From: Porphyrobacter sp.
GTDB lineage: Bacteria > Pseudomonadota > Alphaproteobacteria > Sphingomonadales > Sphingomonadaceae
Direction: 5' to 3'
Length of the DNA stretch: 8,341 nt
Assembly (NCBI GenBank): GCA_021732945.1
Contig: JAKFWB010000586.1
Coordinates: 1-8,341 of the forward strand
A model generated the notes under the pieces. That model worked only from the letters and a program-made list of their open reading frames with translations. It made no database searches and was not told where the DNA came from. Made by a program: the position numbers and the translations under genes. Position 1 is the first letter of the stretch. Each line of letters opens with the position of its first letter. Positions 1 to 7,162 of the stretch are shown piece by piece.

Positions 1-262
1 ACATCTGTTCGTTGACCAGACACAGCAGTTCATAGGCCGCCGCGCGCTTATCATCGGTCACGCGGATATCGGGCAGGCAGAGGAATTGCAGCACGCTGTC
101 TTCCCCGCGCCAGATCGCGCGAAGCTGATAATTGGCCCAGCTGCCCTGCACTTCGCCGCTCATCTCGTCATCCGAGACCATTTCATAGGGCCAGCCGCGC
201 GCCGCAAACAGGTTGGCGAGCATTTCGACGGGGGCGGCATCGTCCTCGGCGGAATATTCCAT
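1..262 (-). CDS. YbjN domain-containing protein, 5' part only
   Basis: The gene starts at 262 and runs off the left edge, so only the first 87 residues are visible. The protein begins MEYSAEDDAAPVEMLANLF and continues with GEVQGSWANYQLRAIWRGE and VLQFLCLPDIRV. This resembles the short cytoplasmic YbjN-like proteins (putative sensory transduction regulator family, with a fold like type III secretion chaperones) common in sphingomonads; the family assignment is from memory of its sequence pattern. No biochemical role is established. The start is uncertain: an in-frame ATG at 277 would add MRVSD, but the purine-rich AGAGTGAG just before 262 makes 262 at least as likely. It follows the SPOR gene on the same strand after 174 bases, and I see no convincing promoter. 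Visible base and codon use match the other chromosomal genes. Confidence 0.72.
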   Translation of the reverse strand, partial: MEYSAEDDAAPVEMLANLFAARGWPYEMVSDDEMSGEVQGSWANYQLRAIWRGEDSVLQFLCLPDIRVTDDKRAAAYELLCLVNEQM

Positions 263-390
263 ATCGCTCACTCTCATCGGCGGACTTTCGCTGGCGGTCG
301 GCGCGCGTCGCACCGTCCGGGCACGTTTGGACGGGGAGCGTGGGACTTGGCAATCCACCGCCAATCAGCGGCTGGGGAGAACCGGACAGA

Positions 391-412
391 CCTGTGCAAA
401 GCCTGTGCAAAG
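391..412. repeat. 11-bp perfect tandem duplication between SPOR gene and YbjN-type gene
   Basis: CCTGTGCAAAG occurs twice back to back (391-401 and 402-412). It lies 25 to 46 bases downstream of the SPOR gene stop and upstream of the YbjN-type gene. The period is close to one helical turn, so it could be a paired protein-binding site for the downstream gene, or simply a slippage duplication. The rest of this spacer holds only a weak 6-bp inverted repeat (313-318 with 329-334, 10-base loop) with no T-run, so I call no terminator. Confidence 0.5.
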
Positions 413-436
413 AAAGTGGGGGATGGCCCGCGAAGA

Positions 437-1936
437 CTATTTAAGCGGCTGAATTTCTTCGCCTTCCGGGCTGACATACAGGAAGCTGTCGAGCCCCTTG
501 GCCTTCAGCTCTTTTACCACAGACTGGGCCTTGTCGCGATTGTCGATCGGCCCAGCCAGCAGGCGGTTGGCTTCGCCCCAGCGGGTGGTGTGCGGCTTGA
601 GCTTCGCGAGCGGCGCGCCGCCCGCTTTGGACAGCCGCCGCCAATCAAATCCCAGCGCGCCGACATTCTTGCCGGTTGCTACCTGCACCCAGATGCGGCT
701 GGGGTGGACGGGCTTGGCCGGTTCCTTGGGCTTGGACTTTTCGGACGACTTCACGACCGGCGTCGGCGGGGCTTCGCGCTTCACGGTGATGCGGGTGAGG
801 TCGACAGCATCGCCGCTGACCTTGGCATCGGGCAACGGCGCGCTGCCGAGATCGGCGAAGGCATCGGCCACCCGCAAGGGCGGCGGCGGTGCGGGTGCCG
901 GGATTGGTGCGGGCGGCGGCGCGGCTATAGCCACCTGGACCGGCGCGGGCGTCGGAACAGAAACCTGCGGCGTGTTCACCACCGCAGCGGAGGTCTGGAC
1001 CGCCGCATTGCGCGGCGGCGTCAGTTCGGCGAGCGTCGGTGGCGGCGCGGTGCGTGCGCCAAGCGGTGGGCCTGCTGTGGCAAGCTTGTCAGTTGCGCGC
1101 TCCTCGCTGGCGAAGCGTGCCAGGCGCGGGTCATCGCGCCCGATATCCGCGGCGCGCGGGAACAGGCCGAGATTGGCGGCGGCGGCCTGCTGCGACTTGG
1201 TTAGGCGCGGCATGTATCCGAGATAGGGCACCAGCCGCAGCGCCATATCACGCGGCATCACCTGTTCGACAATCGCTGCGGCGCGCTCGCTGTCGCCAAG
1301 GATCGCAAGGCCGAAGGCGCGGGCGCGCTGCGCGGCCAAATCGCGCCGATCCAGCAGCGGGCGCAGCGTCTCTTCAAACCGTGCGCGGTTGCCGCTGATG
1401 GCATGGCTGATCGCAAGGCGGCGGCGGGCCTCGTCATCACCCGGATCTAGCGTAAGCGCCTGCAAATAGGCAGCCTGCGCGGCGGGCTGTTCGCCCACCA
1501 GATCGAGCGACAGGCCCTGATCGGTCAGAATGTCGCGCTGCGGTACGCCTGCATCGATAGCGCGTTCGAACTGCACCAGCGCCTCGCCCGCGCGGCCAGC
1601 CCGCAAATAGACCCCGCCCAGCCCCTGCGCCGGGCCGGGGTGGTTGGGATCAATCTCGGCAGCACGTCCGAAAAAGCCGATTGCGGCCTCAAGATCGTCA
1701 ACCCCCATCGCCGCTTGCCCGGCTTCAAGCAGGGCATCGCGATCACGCGGCGTCTTGGCCAATGCCACCAGCGCGCGGTTCAGCCGTTGCACTTCGGGCG
1801 ATGGCAGCGCCTGCACCACCGGCTGCGCAACCGTCTCTTGTGCGGCGAGCGGCGCTGATAGACCAGCCGCGATCATCATCGCCAGCGTGTGGACGACGAT
1901 CACAGGCCGGGCAGAGGCAAGCAGAGCGGTTTTCAT
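437..1936 (-). CDS. Secreted TPR and SPOR-domain protein
   Basis: This 499-residue protein probably acts in the periplasm at the division site. Residues 1-32 form a signal peptide: a short positive start, a hydrophobic core around 11-30, and an LAA/QE cleavage site near 32. Residues about 66-167 hold roughly three TPR-like helical hairpins (for example DLEAAIGFFGRAAEIDPNHP at 81-100), and more helical sequence follows to about 275. Residues about 290-410 are a Pro/Ala-rich, disordered-looking linker. Residues 413-488 form a C-terminal SPOR domain (HPSRIWVQVATGKN, then RLLAGPIDNRDKAQSVVKEL). Known SPOR domains bind glycan strands stripped of stem peptides at septa, so a role in division or septal remodelling is likely, and its position 112 bases after ftsZ on the same strand fits. 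The signal peptide supports the ATG at 1936; its Shine-Dalgarno sequence (GAAG) is weak. It may share the ftsZ transcript. The exact function is unknown. Confidence 0.88.
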   Translation of the reverse strand: MKTALLASARPVIVVHTLAMMIAAGLSAPLAAQETVAQPVVQALPSPEVQRLNRALVALAKTPRDRDALLEAGQAAMGVDDLEAAIGFFGRAAEIDPNHPGPAQGLGGVYLRAGRAGEALVQFERAIDAGVPQRDILTDQGLSLDLVGEQPAAQAAYLQALTLDPGDDEARRRLAISHAISGNRARFEETLRPLLDRRDLAAQRARAFGLAILGDSERAAAIVEQVMPRDMALRLVPYLGYMPRLTKSQQAAAANLGLFPRAADIGRDDPRLARFASEERATDKLATAGPPLGARTAPPPTLAELTPPRNAAVQTSAAVVNTPQVSVPTPAPVQVAIAAPPPAPIPAPAPPPPLRVADAFADLGSAPLPDAKVSGDAVDLTRITVKREAPPTPVVKSSEKSKPKEPAKPVHPSRIWVQVATGKNVGALGFDWRRLSKAGGAPLAKLKPHTTRWGEANRLLAGPIDNRDKAQSVVKELKAKGLDSFLYVSPEGEEIQPLK

Positions 1937-2002
1937 GGGTCACACTTCTAACGCGCCGGCAGTGGTCTGCCATACGCGCAGATCACCGCAGGCGACAGAT
2001 CG

Positions 2003-2031
2003 GGGCGCCCATGCGACAGGGCGAAGCGCCC
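2003..2031 (-). other. GC-rich stem-loop candidates just after ftsZ
   Basis: A palindrome GGGCGCCC (2003-2010) lies near a perfect 5-bp hairpin, GGGCG and CGCCC with a 3-base loop (2019-2031), starting 18 bases after the ftsZ stop. CGCCC at 2006-2010 can also pair with GGGCG at 2019-2023, so the structures exclude each other. No T-run follows on the transcribed strand, so an intrinsic terminator is not supported. An mRNA-stabilising or attenuating structure between ftsZ and the SPOR gene is possible. Confidence 0.25.
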
Positions 2032-2048
2032 GCCGCAGCGCCATGATC

Positions 2049-3788
2049 CTATTGGTTGTTCTGCCGCCCAAGGAAACGCGGGATGCTGAGCGCGGGACCG
2101 TCATCATCGCCGTCGCCATCATCATCACCGTCATCACGCGCGGTGCTGCGCGACAGGTTGGCCATGCGTTCGAACAGCGTGCTGCCGGCTGAGGCCGCCC
2201 CGCCGCCGCTTTCGCCGCCCTCACCAGCCGCGCCGCCCAGCAGCGCCCGCCGCCGACCGCCGCCGCCCAGGCGGGCTTCGACCGGACGATCTTCTTCGGC
2301 CAACCGATCAGCATTGGCGAGCAGATCATCCTGCACAGGCGAAGTGTCACCACCCGCCGCACTATCGGCATAGGGCGCATATTCCTCACCCAGATCCAGC
2401 GCATCATCCCCATCATCGACTGCAACCGGCGCATCGGCGCCAGCATAGCCATATGCCGGTTCAGCGGTTCCGCGCAGCCCGGCGAGCGGATCGACGATGT
2501 CATCGACATCATCATCATATTCGCTGCGATAATCATCGGCCTGCATGCCGCTCAATTCAAACGGCTTGGCGGTGACAGGCTCTTCCTCTGCCTCTTCCTC
2601 GATCAGATCGAGCGGCTCGTCATCATAGCTGACCGAAGCGGTTGCAGCCGGCGGCGAGAGTTCGAATGCCGGAGCGGTTGCGGCGGGCGCAGGCGGCGTG
2701 GGTTCTGCGATGGGCGGGAGTTCTTCCAGCCCGTCATCTTCGGACAATTCAAACACCGGCCGCTTGGGTGCGCGCCCTCCACCGAGCGACACGGACTGCG
2801 ACCGATCGACGGCGCTCACCGCACCCTGTTCGATCCCGGTGGCGACCACCGAAACGCGGATCTTGCCCTTCAGATCAGGATTGAAGGCGCTGCCCCAGAT
2901 GATGTTGGCATCTTCATCCACCAACTCGCGGATGTGATTGGCGGCCTCGTCCACTTCGAGCAGGCGCATGTCGTCGCCGCCGATGATCGAGATGATCACG
3001 CCCTTGGCACCTGCCATGCTGACCCCATCCAGCAGCGGGTTGGCAATGGCTTGCTCAGCCGCTTCGAGCGCGCGGTTCTCGCCCTCACCCTCGCCGGTGC
3101 CCATCATCGCCTTGCCCATCTCGCTCATCACAGAGCGCACGTCGGCAAAGTCCAGATTGATCAGGCCCGGCATGGTCATCAGATCGGTGATCGAGCGGAC
3201 GCCCTGCTGGAGCACTTCGTCGGCCAGCTGGAAGGCTTCCTTGAAGGTGGTTTCGGCCTTGGCGACAAGAAACAGGTTCTGGTTGGGGATGACGATCAGC
3301 GTGTCGACATGGTCCTGAAGCTCGGTAATCCCGGCTTCGGCGGCGCGCATCCGCCGCGTGCCTTCGAACAGGAACGGCTTGGTCACCACGCCCACGGTCA
3401 GCACGCCCATGCGGCGCGCGGCTTCGGCGATGACGGGCGCAGCGCCCGTGCCGGTGCCGCCGCCCATGCCAGCAGCGATGAAGCACATGTTGACGCCTTC
3501 CAGCGCCTTTTCGATCTCAGCCACGGTTTCTTCCGCCGCGGCCTTGCCCACTTCGGGCCGCGCGCCTGCGCCAAGGCCGCCGGTGATATCGGGGCCAAGC
3601 TGGATCCGCCGTTCCGCTGGCGAGGTGCTGAGCGCCTGCGCATCGGTATTGGCAACGATGAACTCGACGCCTTCAATCTCGGCCTCGATCATATTGGCGA
3701 TGGCGTTGCCGCCAGCCCCGCCGATCCCGATCACGGTGATACGCGGCCGCAAATCGTCAGTCGCCGCAGGTCCGATATTGATGCTCAT
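2049..3788 (-). CDS. ftsZ: Cell division GTPase FtsZ with long acidic linker
   Basis: FtsZ is the tubulin-like GTPase that polymerises under the membrane at midcell and organises the divisome. The globular core is residues about 14-320. The glycine-rich nucleotide motif [12 protein letters not shown] is at 17-28, the tubulin signature GGGTGTG at 109-115, and the catalytic T7-loop NLDFADV at 211-217. The protein is 579 residues, long against about 380 in E. coli. The excess is a disordered linker (about 321-566) rich in Asp, Glu, Ala, Gly and Pro, with three FELS motifs (346, 375, 410) and a [10 protein letters not shown] segment (538-547). The tail SIPRFLGRQ (568-576) is the conserved C-terminal peptide that binds FtsA and other partners. 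I chose the ATG at 3788 because GGAGG (3797-3801) sits 8 bases upstream; the in-frame TTG at 3803 overlaps that Shine-Dalgarno sequence. ftsA lies upstream across a 155-base spacer (3789-3943) containing a likely promoter and DnaA box. Confidence 0.98.
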   Translation of the reverse strand: MSINIGPAATDDLRPRITVIGIGGAGGNAIANMIEAEIEGVEFIVANTDAQALSTSPAERRIQLGPDITGGLGAGARPEVGKAAAEETVAEIEKALEGVNMCFIAAGMGGGTGTGAAPVIAEAARRMGVLTVGVVTKPFLFEGTRRMRAAEAGITELQDHVDTLIVIPNQNLFLVAKAETTFKEAFQLADEVLQQGVRSITDLMTMPGLINLDFADVRSVMSEMGKAMMGTGEGEGENRALEAAEQAIANPLLDGVSMAGAKGVIISIIGGDDMRLLEVDEAANHIRELVDEDANIIWGSAFNPDLKGKIRVSVVATGIEQGAVSAVDRSQSVSLGGGRAPKRPVFELSEDDGLEELPPIAEPTPPAPAATAPAFELSPPAATASVSYDDEPLDLIEEEAEEEPVTAKPFELSGMQADDYRSEYDDDVDDIVDPLAGLRGTAEPAYGYAGADAPVAVDDGDDALDLGEEYAPYADSAAGGDTSPVQDDLLANADRLAEEDRPVEARLGGGGRRRALLGGAAGEGGESGGGAASAGSTLFERMANLSRSTARDDGDDDGDGDDDGPALSIPRFLGRQNNQ

Positions 3789-3796
3789 CAGCTTGT

Positions 3797-3801
3797 CCTC
3801 C
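3797..3801 (-). promoter_or_regulatory. Ribosome binding site of ftsZ
   Basis: GGAGG on the minus strand, separated by 8 bases from the ATG at 3788. It is a near-ideal Shine-Dalgarno sequence and decides the start in favour of MSINIG over the upstream in-frame TTG at 3803, whose first codons coincide with it. Confidence 0.85.
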
Positions 3802-3871
3802 AAGCGCAGGAAATAGAAATTTTCAGCGTGCGCCCGATTTTATTGTTCTGTGACATAAACCGAGGGCACAT

Positions 3872-3877
3872 TTTATA
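3872..3877 (-). promoter_or_regulatory. Candidate -10 element (TATAAA) of an ftsZ promoter
   Basis: TATAAA on the minus strand lies in an AT-rich island within the ftsA-ftsZ spacer. It predicts a start of transcription near 3865 and a leader of about 77 bases. At 17 bases upstream the -35 position reads ACTGTG, a poor match to TTGACA, so the promoter may need an activator. The DnaA box at 3890-3898 overlaps this -35 region. This is inferred from sequence only. Confidence 0.45.
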
Positions 3878-3889
3878 GCATCAACGCCC

Positions 3890-3898
3890 TTATCCACA
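3890..3898 (+). promoter_or_regulatory. Perfect consensus DnaA box upstream of ftsZ
   Basis: TTATCCACA on the plus strand (TGTGGATAA in the ftsZ direction) is an exact match to the strong DnaA-binding consensus. It lies outside any gene, about 100 bases upstream of the ftsZ ATG and over the -35 region of the candidate promoter. In Caulobacter crescentus DnaA is known to promote ftsZ transcription, so a regulatory rather than an origin role is likely. A single box with no AT-rich unwinding region or box cluster argues against a replication origin. Confidence 0.65.
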
Positions 3899-3943
3899 GT
3901 GCTCGGTCCGGCGGGTGCCGTAACGGCGAAGGTGGAGGGGGGT

Positions 3944-5266
3944 TCAGAAGTATTCCCGCACCGCGCGGAACAGTCGCTCGACCAGCGATAGTACTCCGCT
4001 CTGCCGGGAAAAACCGCGATAGACCCCGCCGCGGCCAGCGCCCACCGCTCGGATATCGACCGGATCTTCGGCGGCGTAAAGGCATAGTCCCGCCAGCGTG
4101 GCAAAGCCGGGCGCATGGTGCGCCTCTGGCATGCCCGGCAATTGCGGCGGGCGGCCCAGCCGCACCGGTTGCCCCAGCGCGCCCTGGATGAAATCCGCCA
4201 TGCCAGCGAGTTCCGCGCCGCCTCCGGTCAGCACCACTTGCCCCGCGCGCGAGCCAGAAAAGCCGATCAGCTTGAGCGCCTTGCCGATCTCCCCCGTCAG
4301 GATCGCCAGCTGCTGCGTGACCACGCCGACCAGTTCTGCCCGGACGATGCGGTTCTTGTCATCGGCGCCGCGCGCCAGCGGACCGACTGGCGCACCATCC
4401 CCGCCTTCGCCCGGAGCACTCACCGGGATCAGCTCGCGGTGGTCGGCCGGACTGGCAATCGCCGATCCAGCAACGCATTTCAGCCGCTCAGCCTGCGAAC
4501 GGCGGATGCCGAAACTGCTGGCGATGGCATCGGTGATGCCGCCCGATCCCATCGGCACCGAGTGCAGGCCCAGCAACATGCCGCCCGCAAACACCGCCAC
4601 ATTGGTGACATCGGCGCCAATCTCGACCAGCGCGACACCCAGCTCGCGTTCTTCGATGGTGAGGCAGGCGTGCCCGGCGGCGAGCGGCGCTGCGACCACG
4701 CCTTCAACCTCAAGATGCGCGCTGTGCACCGCCTCAGTCAGATTGCGGACCGGCGCGCCGTCTGCCAGCATCACGTGGATATCCACCCCAAGCCGTTCGG
4801 CATGCAGCCCGCGCGGGTTGGCGACGCCGTGGGCGCCATCCAGCGTGTAATGCGCTGGCTGCGCGTGCAGCACGGTGCGGCCATCGGGCTGGATCATCTC
4901 GCGCGCATGGATCAGCAGCTGCTCGACATCCTCATCCTCAATCCGCCGCCCGCCGATGCCGATATCAACCGATACCACCGAACTCGCCAGCCCGGCCCCG
5001 GCGCAGGCGATCCACACCGATCGCACGTTGGTGCCCGCGCTTTTTTCGGCCCGTTCGATGGCATCGCGGATGGCAAAGGTGGCTGCGACCATATCGGTGA
5101 CATAGCCGCGCTTGATCCCGGCGCTCGCACGGTGGCCGCTGCCCAGCACCTGCAATTCGCCGTTCTCGGTCTCGCCCATGATCATCGCCGAGATCCGGAA
5201 CGAGCCGATATTGACCGCCGCAAAGGTGCGGGTAAGGCGGCGGGGGGCAGCAGCGCGGGTCGCCAT
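3944..5266 (-). CDS. ftsA: Cell division protein FtsA
   Basis: FtsA is the actin-like protein that tethers FtsZ filaments to the inner membrane and recruits later divisome proteins. The 440 residues show the expected layout: a first actin-like lobe with phosphate-1 segment VNIGSFRI (18-25), the FtsA-specific 1C region around 100-180, a second phosphate segment VEIGADVTNVAVF (214-226), the adenosine motif VVLTGGGAELAGM (344-356), and a C-terminal amphipathic helix LSLVERLFRAVREYF (426-440), the membrane-targeting sequence. The phosphate loops are unusual: Asn19 and Glu215 stand where actin-like ATPases usually have Asp, and the second loop reads GAD instead of GGG. ATP turnover may therefore be weak, though binding is plausible. 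The ATG at 5266 shares one base with the ftsQ stop (TGATG), with GGAGGG 8 bases upstream, indicating translational coupling to ftsQ. Confidence 0.96.
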   Translation of the reverse strand: MATRAAAPRRLTRTFAAVNIGSFRISAMIMGETENGELQVLGSGHRASAGIKRGYVTDMVAATFAIRDAIERAEKSAGTNVRSVWIACAGAGLASSVVSVDIGIGGRRIEDEDVEQLLIHAREMIQPDGRTVLHAQPAHYTLDGAHGVANPRGLHAERLGVDIHVMLADGAPVRNLTEAVHSAHLEVEGVVAAPLAAGHACLTIEERELGVALVEIGADVTNVAVFAGGMLLGLHSVPMGSGGITDAIASSFGIRRSQAERLKCVAGSAIASPADHRELIPVSAPGEGGDGAPVGPLARGADDKNRIVRAELVGVVTQQLAILTGEIGKALKLIGFSGSRAGQVVLTGGGAELAGMADFIQGALGQPVRLGRPPQLPGMPEAHHAPGFATLAGLCLYAAEDPVDIRAVGAGRGGVYRGFSRQSGVLSLVERLFRAVREYF

Positions 5267-6189
5267 CAGTCCATCCCTCCAGCAGCCGTGCCGCCGCTTT
5301 CAGGCTCACGCACCGCTTGCGGCAGGCGCATGTAGAGCCGCGGGGGGCTGCGCATATCGAAGGCCAGCACCTTGCCGCCCAATAGCCGGTTCTGCCCATC
5401 CAGCCGCGCAAACTTGACCAGCGCTGACGCTGCCTCAACCTCGCCTTCGGGCAGCGCGAGCAATTGCCCGGTCTTGAAGGTTAGGTTCCAGCGGCGGTTG
5501 CCGACCCATTCGGCCGCTTCGACCTGCGGGCCTAGCGCGGGTGCGGCGGCAAGCAAAAGCTCCAGATTGCGCGCCTGCTGGCCTGCGCCCGGCCCGGCCA
5601 GCCGCAGCATGCCCTTGGCCTTGTCGGCACTGACCGGCTCAAGTTCAGTCCCGCTGGCATCGATCAGCACCAGCCTGTCGGCCTTTTCCAGCACGGCATG
5701 CGGCTTGCGCTCGACGATGTCGATGGCAAGCGTGTGCGGCAGCTGGATCGAGACGCGCGCGTCCGCAACCCACGGCAGCGCGCGCAGCTCTGCACGCAGC
5801 TTGGCGATATCAACCTCGGGCATGGCCTGATTGCGGGTGGCGAGCGCGCGGGCATAGACCTGCTGTTCGTCCATGCGGCTGGTGCCGGTGACGCGGACAT
5901 GGCGCACTTCGAACCCGGCATCGGCGGCCATCCGCGCCACCTGCGCCTGCGCCAGCGCGGGGACACCGGCGAGGCTGGCGATGATGAAGGCGACGCCAAC
6001 CCCGGCGCCAATGATCATGGCCAGCCAGATCCGGCTCCACTGTTCTTCGGTGAAGGGCAGCAGGCCCATCAACCAGTCGGCAAAACCGCTCGCCCGGCCC
6101 TGCGCGCGGCGCGCGGTGACGGCGCGGCTCTGCGCCTTGGCAGCACGGCGCACCCCGGTGGTGCCATTGCGGCGGATCTGCTGCGCCAT
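5266..6189 (-). CDS. ftsQ: Cell division protein FtsQ
   Basis: FtsQ is a bitopic inner-membrane protein that links early and late divisome proteins through the FtsQ-FtsB-FtsL complex. The 307 residues comprise an Arg/Ala-rich cytoplasmic tail (1-53), one transmembrane helix (about 54-77, IWLAMIIGAGVGVAFIIASL), and a periplasmic part. A POTRA domain spans about 93-163 (FEVRHVRVTGTSRMD through LAIDIVERKPHAVLE), followed by the beta domain (about 165-290, with LVLIDASGTELEPV). The last 20 residues look disordered (Gly/Ala/Glu-rich). The long basic N-terminal tail is common in alphaproteobacterial FtsQ. The ATG is one base after the ddl stop, with the GGGGAG-type Shine-Dalgarno sequence overlapping the end of ddl, and the stop overlaps the ftsA start. 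These contacts argue for one operon with balanced, low-level translation. Confidence 0.95.
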   Translation of the reverse strand: MAQQIRRNGTTGVRRAAKAQSRAVTARRAQGRASGFADWLMGLLPFTEEQWSRIWLAMIIGAGVGVAFIIASLAGVPALAQAQVARMAADAGFEVRHVRVTGTSRMDEQQVYARALATRNQAMPEVDIAKLRAELRALPWVADARVSIQLPHTLAIDIVERKPHAVLEKADRLVLIDASGTELEPVSADKAKGMLRLAGPGAGQQARNLELLLAAAPALGPQVEAAEWVGNRRWNLTFKTGQLLALPEGEVEAASALVKFARLDGQNRLLGGKVLAFDMRSPPRLYMRLPQAVREPESGGTAAGGMD

Positions 6190-6190
6190 T

Positions 6191-7162
6191 CTAGCTCCCC
6201 TTACCCTGTTTCAGCGCGTGAACCCGCAGCGCCTCACCCACCAGCAGCTCGACAAGGTCGGCATAGGGTATGCCGCAGCCCGCCGCCTGCTCTGGGACGA
6301 GGCTCAGGGGTGTCATCCCCGGCTGGGTGTTGGTTTCGAGCACGAACAGCCCGGCCTCGCCCGCCTCGTCATCCCAGCGGAAATCGGTGCGGCTGGTGCC
6401 ATGGCAGCCGAGCACCTGATGCGCGCGCACGGCGTAGTGTTCGCACAGCGCAGTGATATCGGGCGGCAGTTGTGCGGGGAAGATGTGCTGCGTCTGCCCG
6501 GCGGTGTACTTGTGTTCGTAATCGTAAAAGCCGTGCTCGATCACCAGCTCAGTCACGCCCAAGGCGCGCGGGCCATCGGGGCCGTCGAGCACGGCGGCGG
6601 TCAATTCGCGGCCCTTGATGAAGGGTTCGGCGAGCAATTCGGCGAATTCCTGCCACGGGCCTTTGGCGTCGGGCGAGATCGGGTTGCCGACATTGCTGTC
6701 CGCTGTGACGATAGCGACGCCCACCGAGGAGCCCTCGTTGACGGGCTTCAGCACATAGGGGCGCGGCAGCGGGTCGCGCTCATAGAGCTCCTCGCGGGTG
6801 ACGATCCGGCCGCCGGGCATGGGGATGCCGTGGGGGACGAGCGCCTGCTTGGTCAGCTGCTTGTCAATCGCGATCACCGATGTGGCGAGGCCCGAATGGG
6901 TATAGGCCAGCCCCATCAGGTCGAGCATCCCCTGCACCGTGCCATCTTCGCCCGGGACACCGTGAAGCGCGTTGAACACGACATCGGGCTTCGCCTCGGC
7001 CAAACGCATCGCGACATCGCGGCCCATATCAATCCGGGTGACGCGGTGGCCCTTGCTCTCGAGCGCATCGGCCACACCCGCGCCGCTGGTCAGCGAAACT
7101 TGGCGTTCGTTCGCCCAGCCGCCCATCAGGACCGCGACGTGGAGTTTGCCGAGGCCGGTCAT
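6191..7162 (-). CDS. ddlB: D-alanine--D-alanine ligase
   Basis: This cytoplasmic ATP-grasp enzyme joins two D-alanines using ATP; MurF then adds the dipeptide to the UDP-MurNAc-tripeptide. Visible signatures include GGWANERQVSLTSG (14-27, with Glu20 matching the first D-Ala-binding Glu), LHGVPGEDG (66-74), VLKPVNEGSSVGV (137-149), YDYEHKYTAG (213-222), TSRTDFR (256-262) and LETNTQPGMT (275-284). Tyr219 in the HKY motif corresponds to the Tyr that gives D-Ala specificity in E. coli DdlB, whereas D-lactate ligases have Phe there, so vancomycin-type D-Lac activity is not indicated. At 323 residues it is slightly longer than the roughly 306 of E. coli DdlB, with extra residues around 154-172. The ATG overlaps the stop of the upstream DUF4262 gene (ATGA), and its Shine-Dalgarno sequence AGGGA (7169-7173) lies inside that gene. 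It ends one base before ftsQ. Confidence 0.97.
   Translation of the reverse strand: MTGLGKLHVAVLMGGWANERQVSLTSGAGVADALESKGHRVTRIDMGRDVAMRLAEAKPDVVFNALHGVPGEDGTVQGMLDLMGLAYTHSGLATSVIAIDKQLTKQALVPHGIPMPGGRIVTREELYERDPLPRPYVLKPVNEGSSVGVAIVTADSNVGNPISPDAKGPWQEFAELLAEPFIKGRELTAAVLDGPDGPRALGVTELVIEHGFYDYEHKYTAGQTQHIFPAQLPPDITALCEHYAVRAHQVLGCHGTSRTDFRWDDEAGEAGLFVLETNTQPGMTPLSLVPEQAAGCGIPYADLVELLVGEALRVHALKQGKGS

Noticed and set aside
313..334. Inverted repeat as a terminator for the SPOR gene
   Set aside because: Six base pairs with a 10-base loop and no T-run on the transcribed strand; also about 100 bases past the stop.
86..1204. Long plus-strand open frame (372 codons) opposite the SPOR gene
   Set aside because: Rich in Arg, Gly and His with no recognisable domain; it is the antisense shadow of a well-supported gene in GC-rich DNA.
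3789..3803. TTG at 3803 as the ftsZ start
   Set aside because: It overlaps the GGAGG that is ideally placed for the ATG at 3788, and the extra MEDKL is not typical of FtsZ.
2934..3878. Plus-strand open frame (314 codons) opposite ftsZ
   Set aside because: The opposite strand encodes unmistakable FtsZ motifs, and this frame has His/Asp/Ala-rich composition typical of antisense translation.
3890..3898. DnaA box as part of a replication origin
   Set aside because: Only one box, no cluster, no AT-rich unwinding element, and flanked by ftsA and ftsZ; a promoter role is more likely.
4115..5335. Plus-strand open frame (406 codons) opposite ftsA
   Set aside because: Antisense shadow; composition rich in Arg, His, Gln and Asp and no family resemblance.
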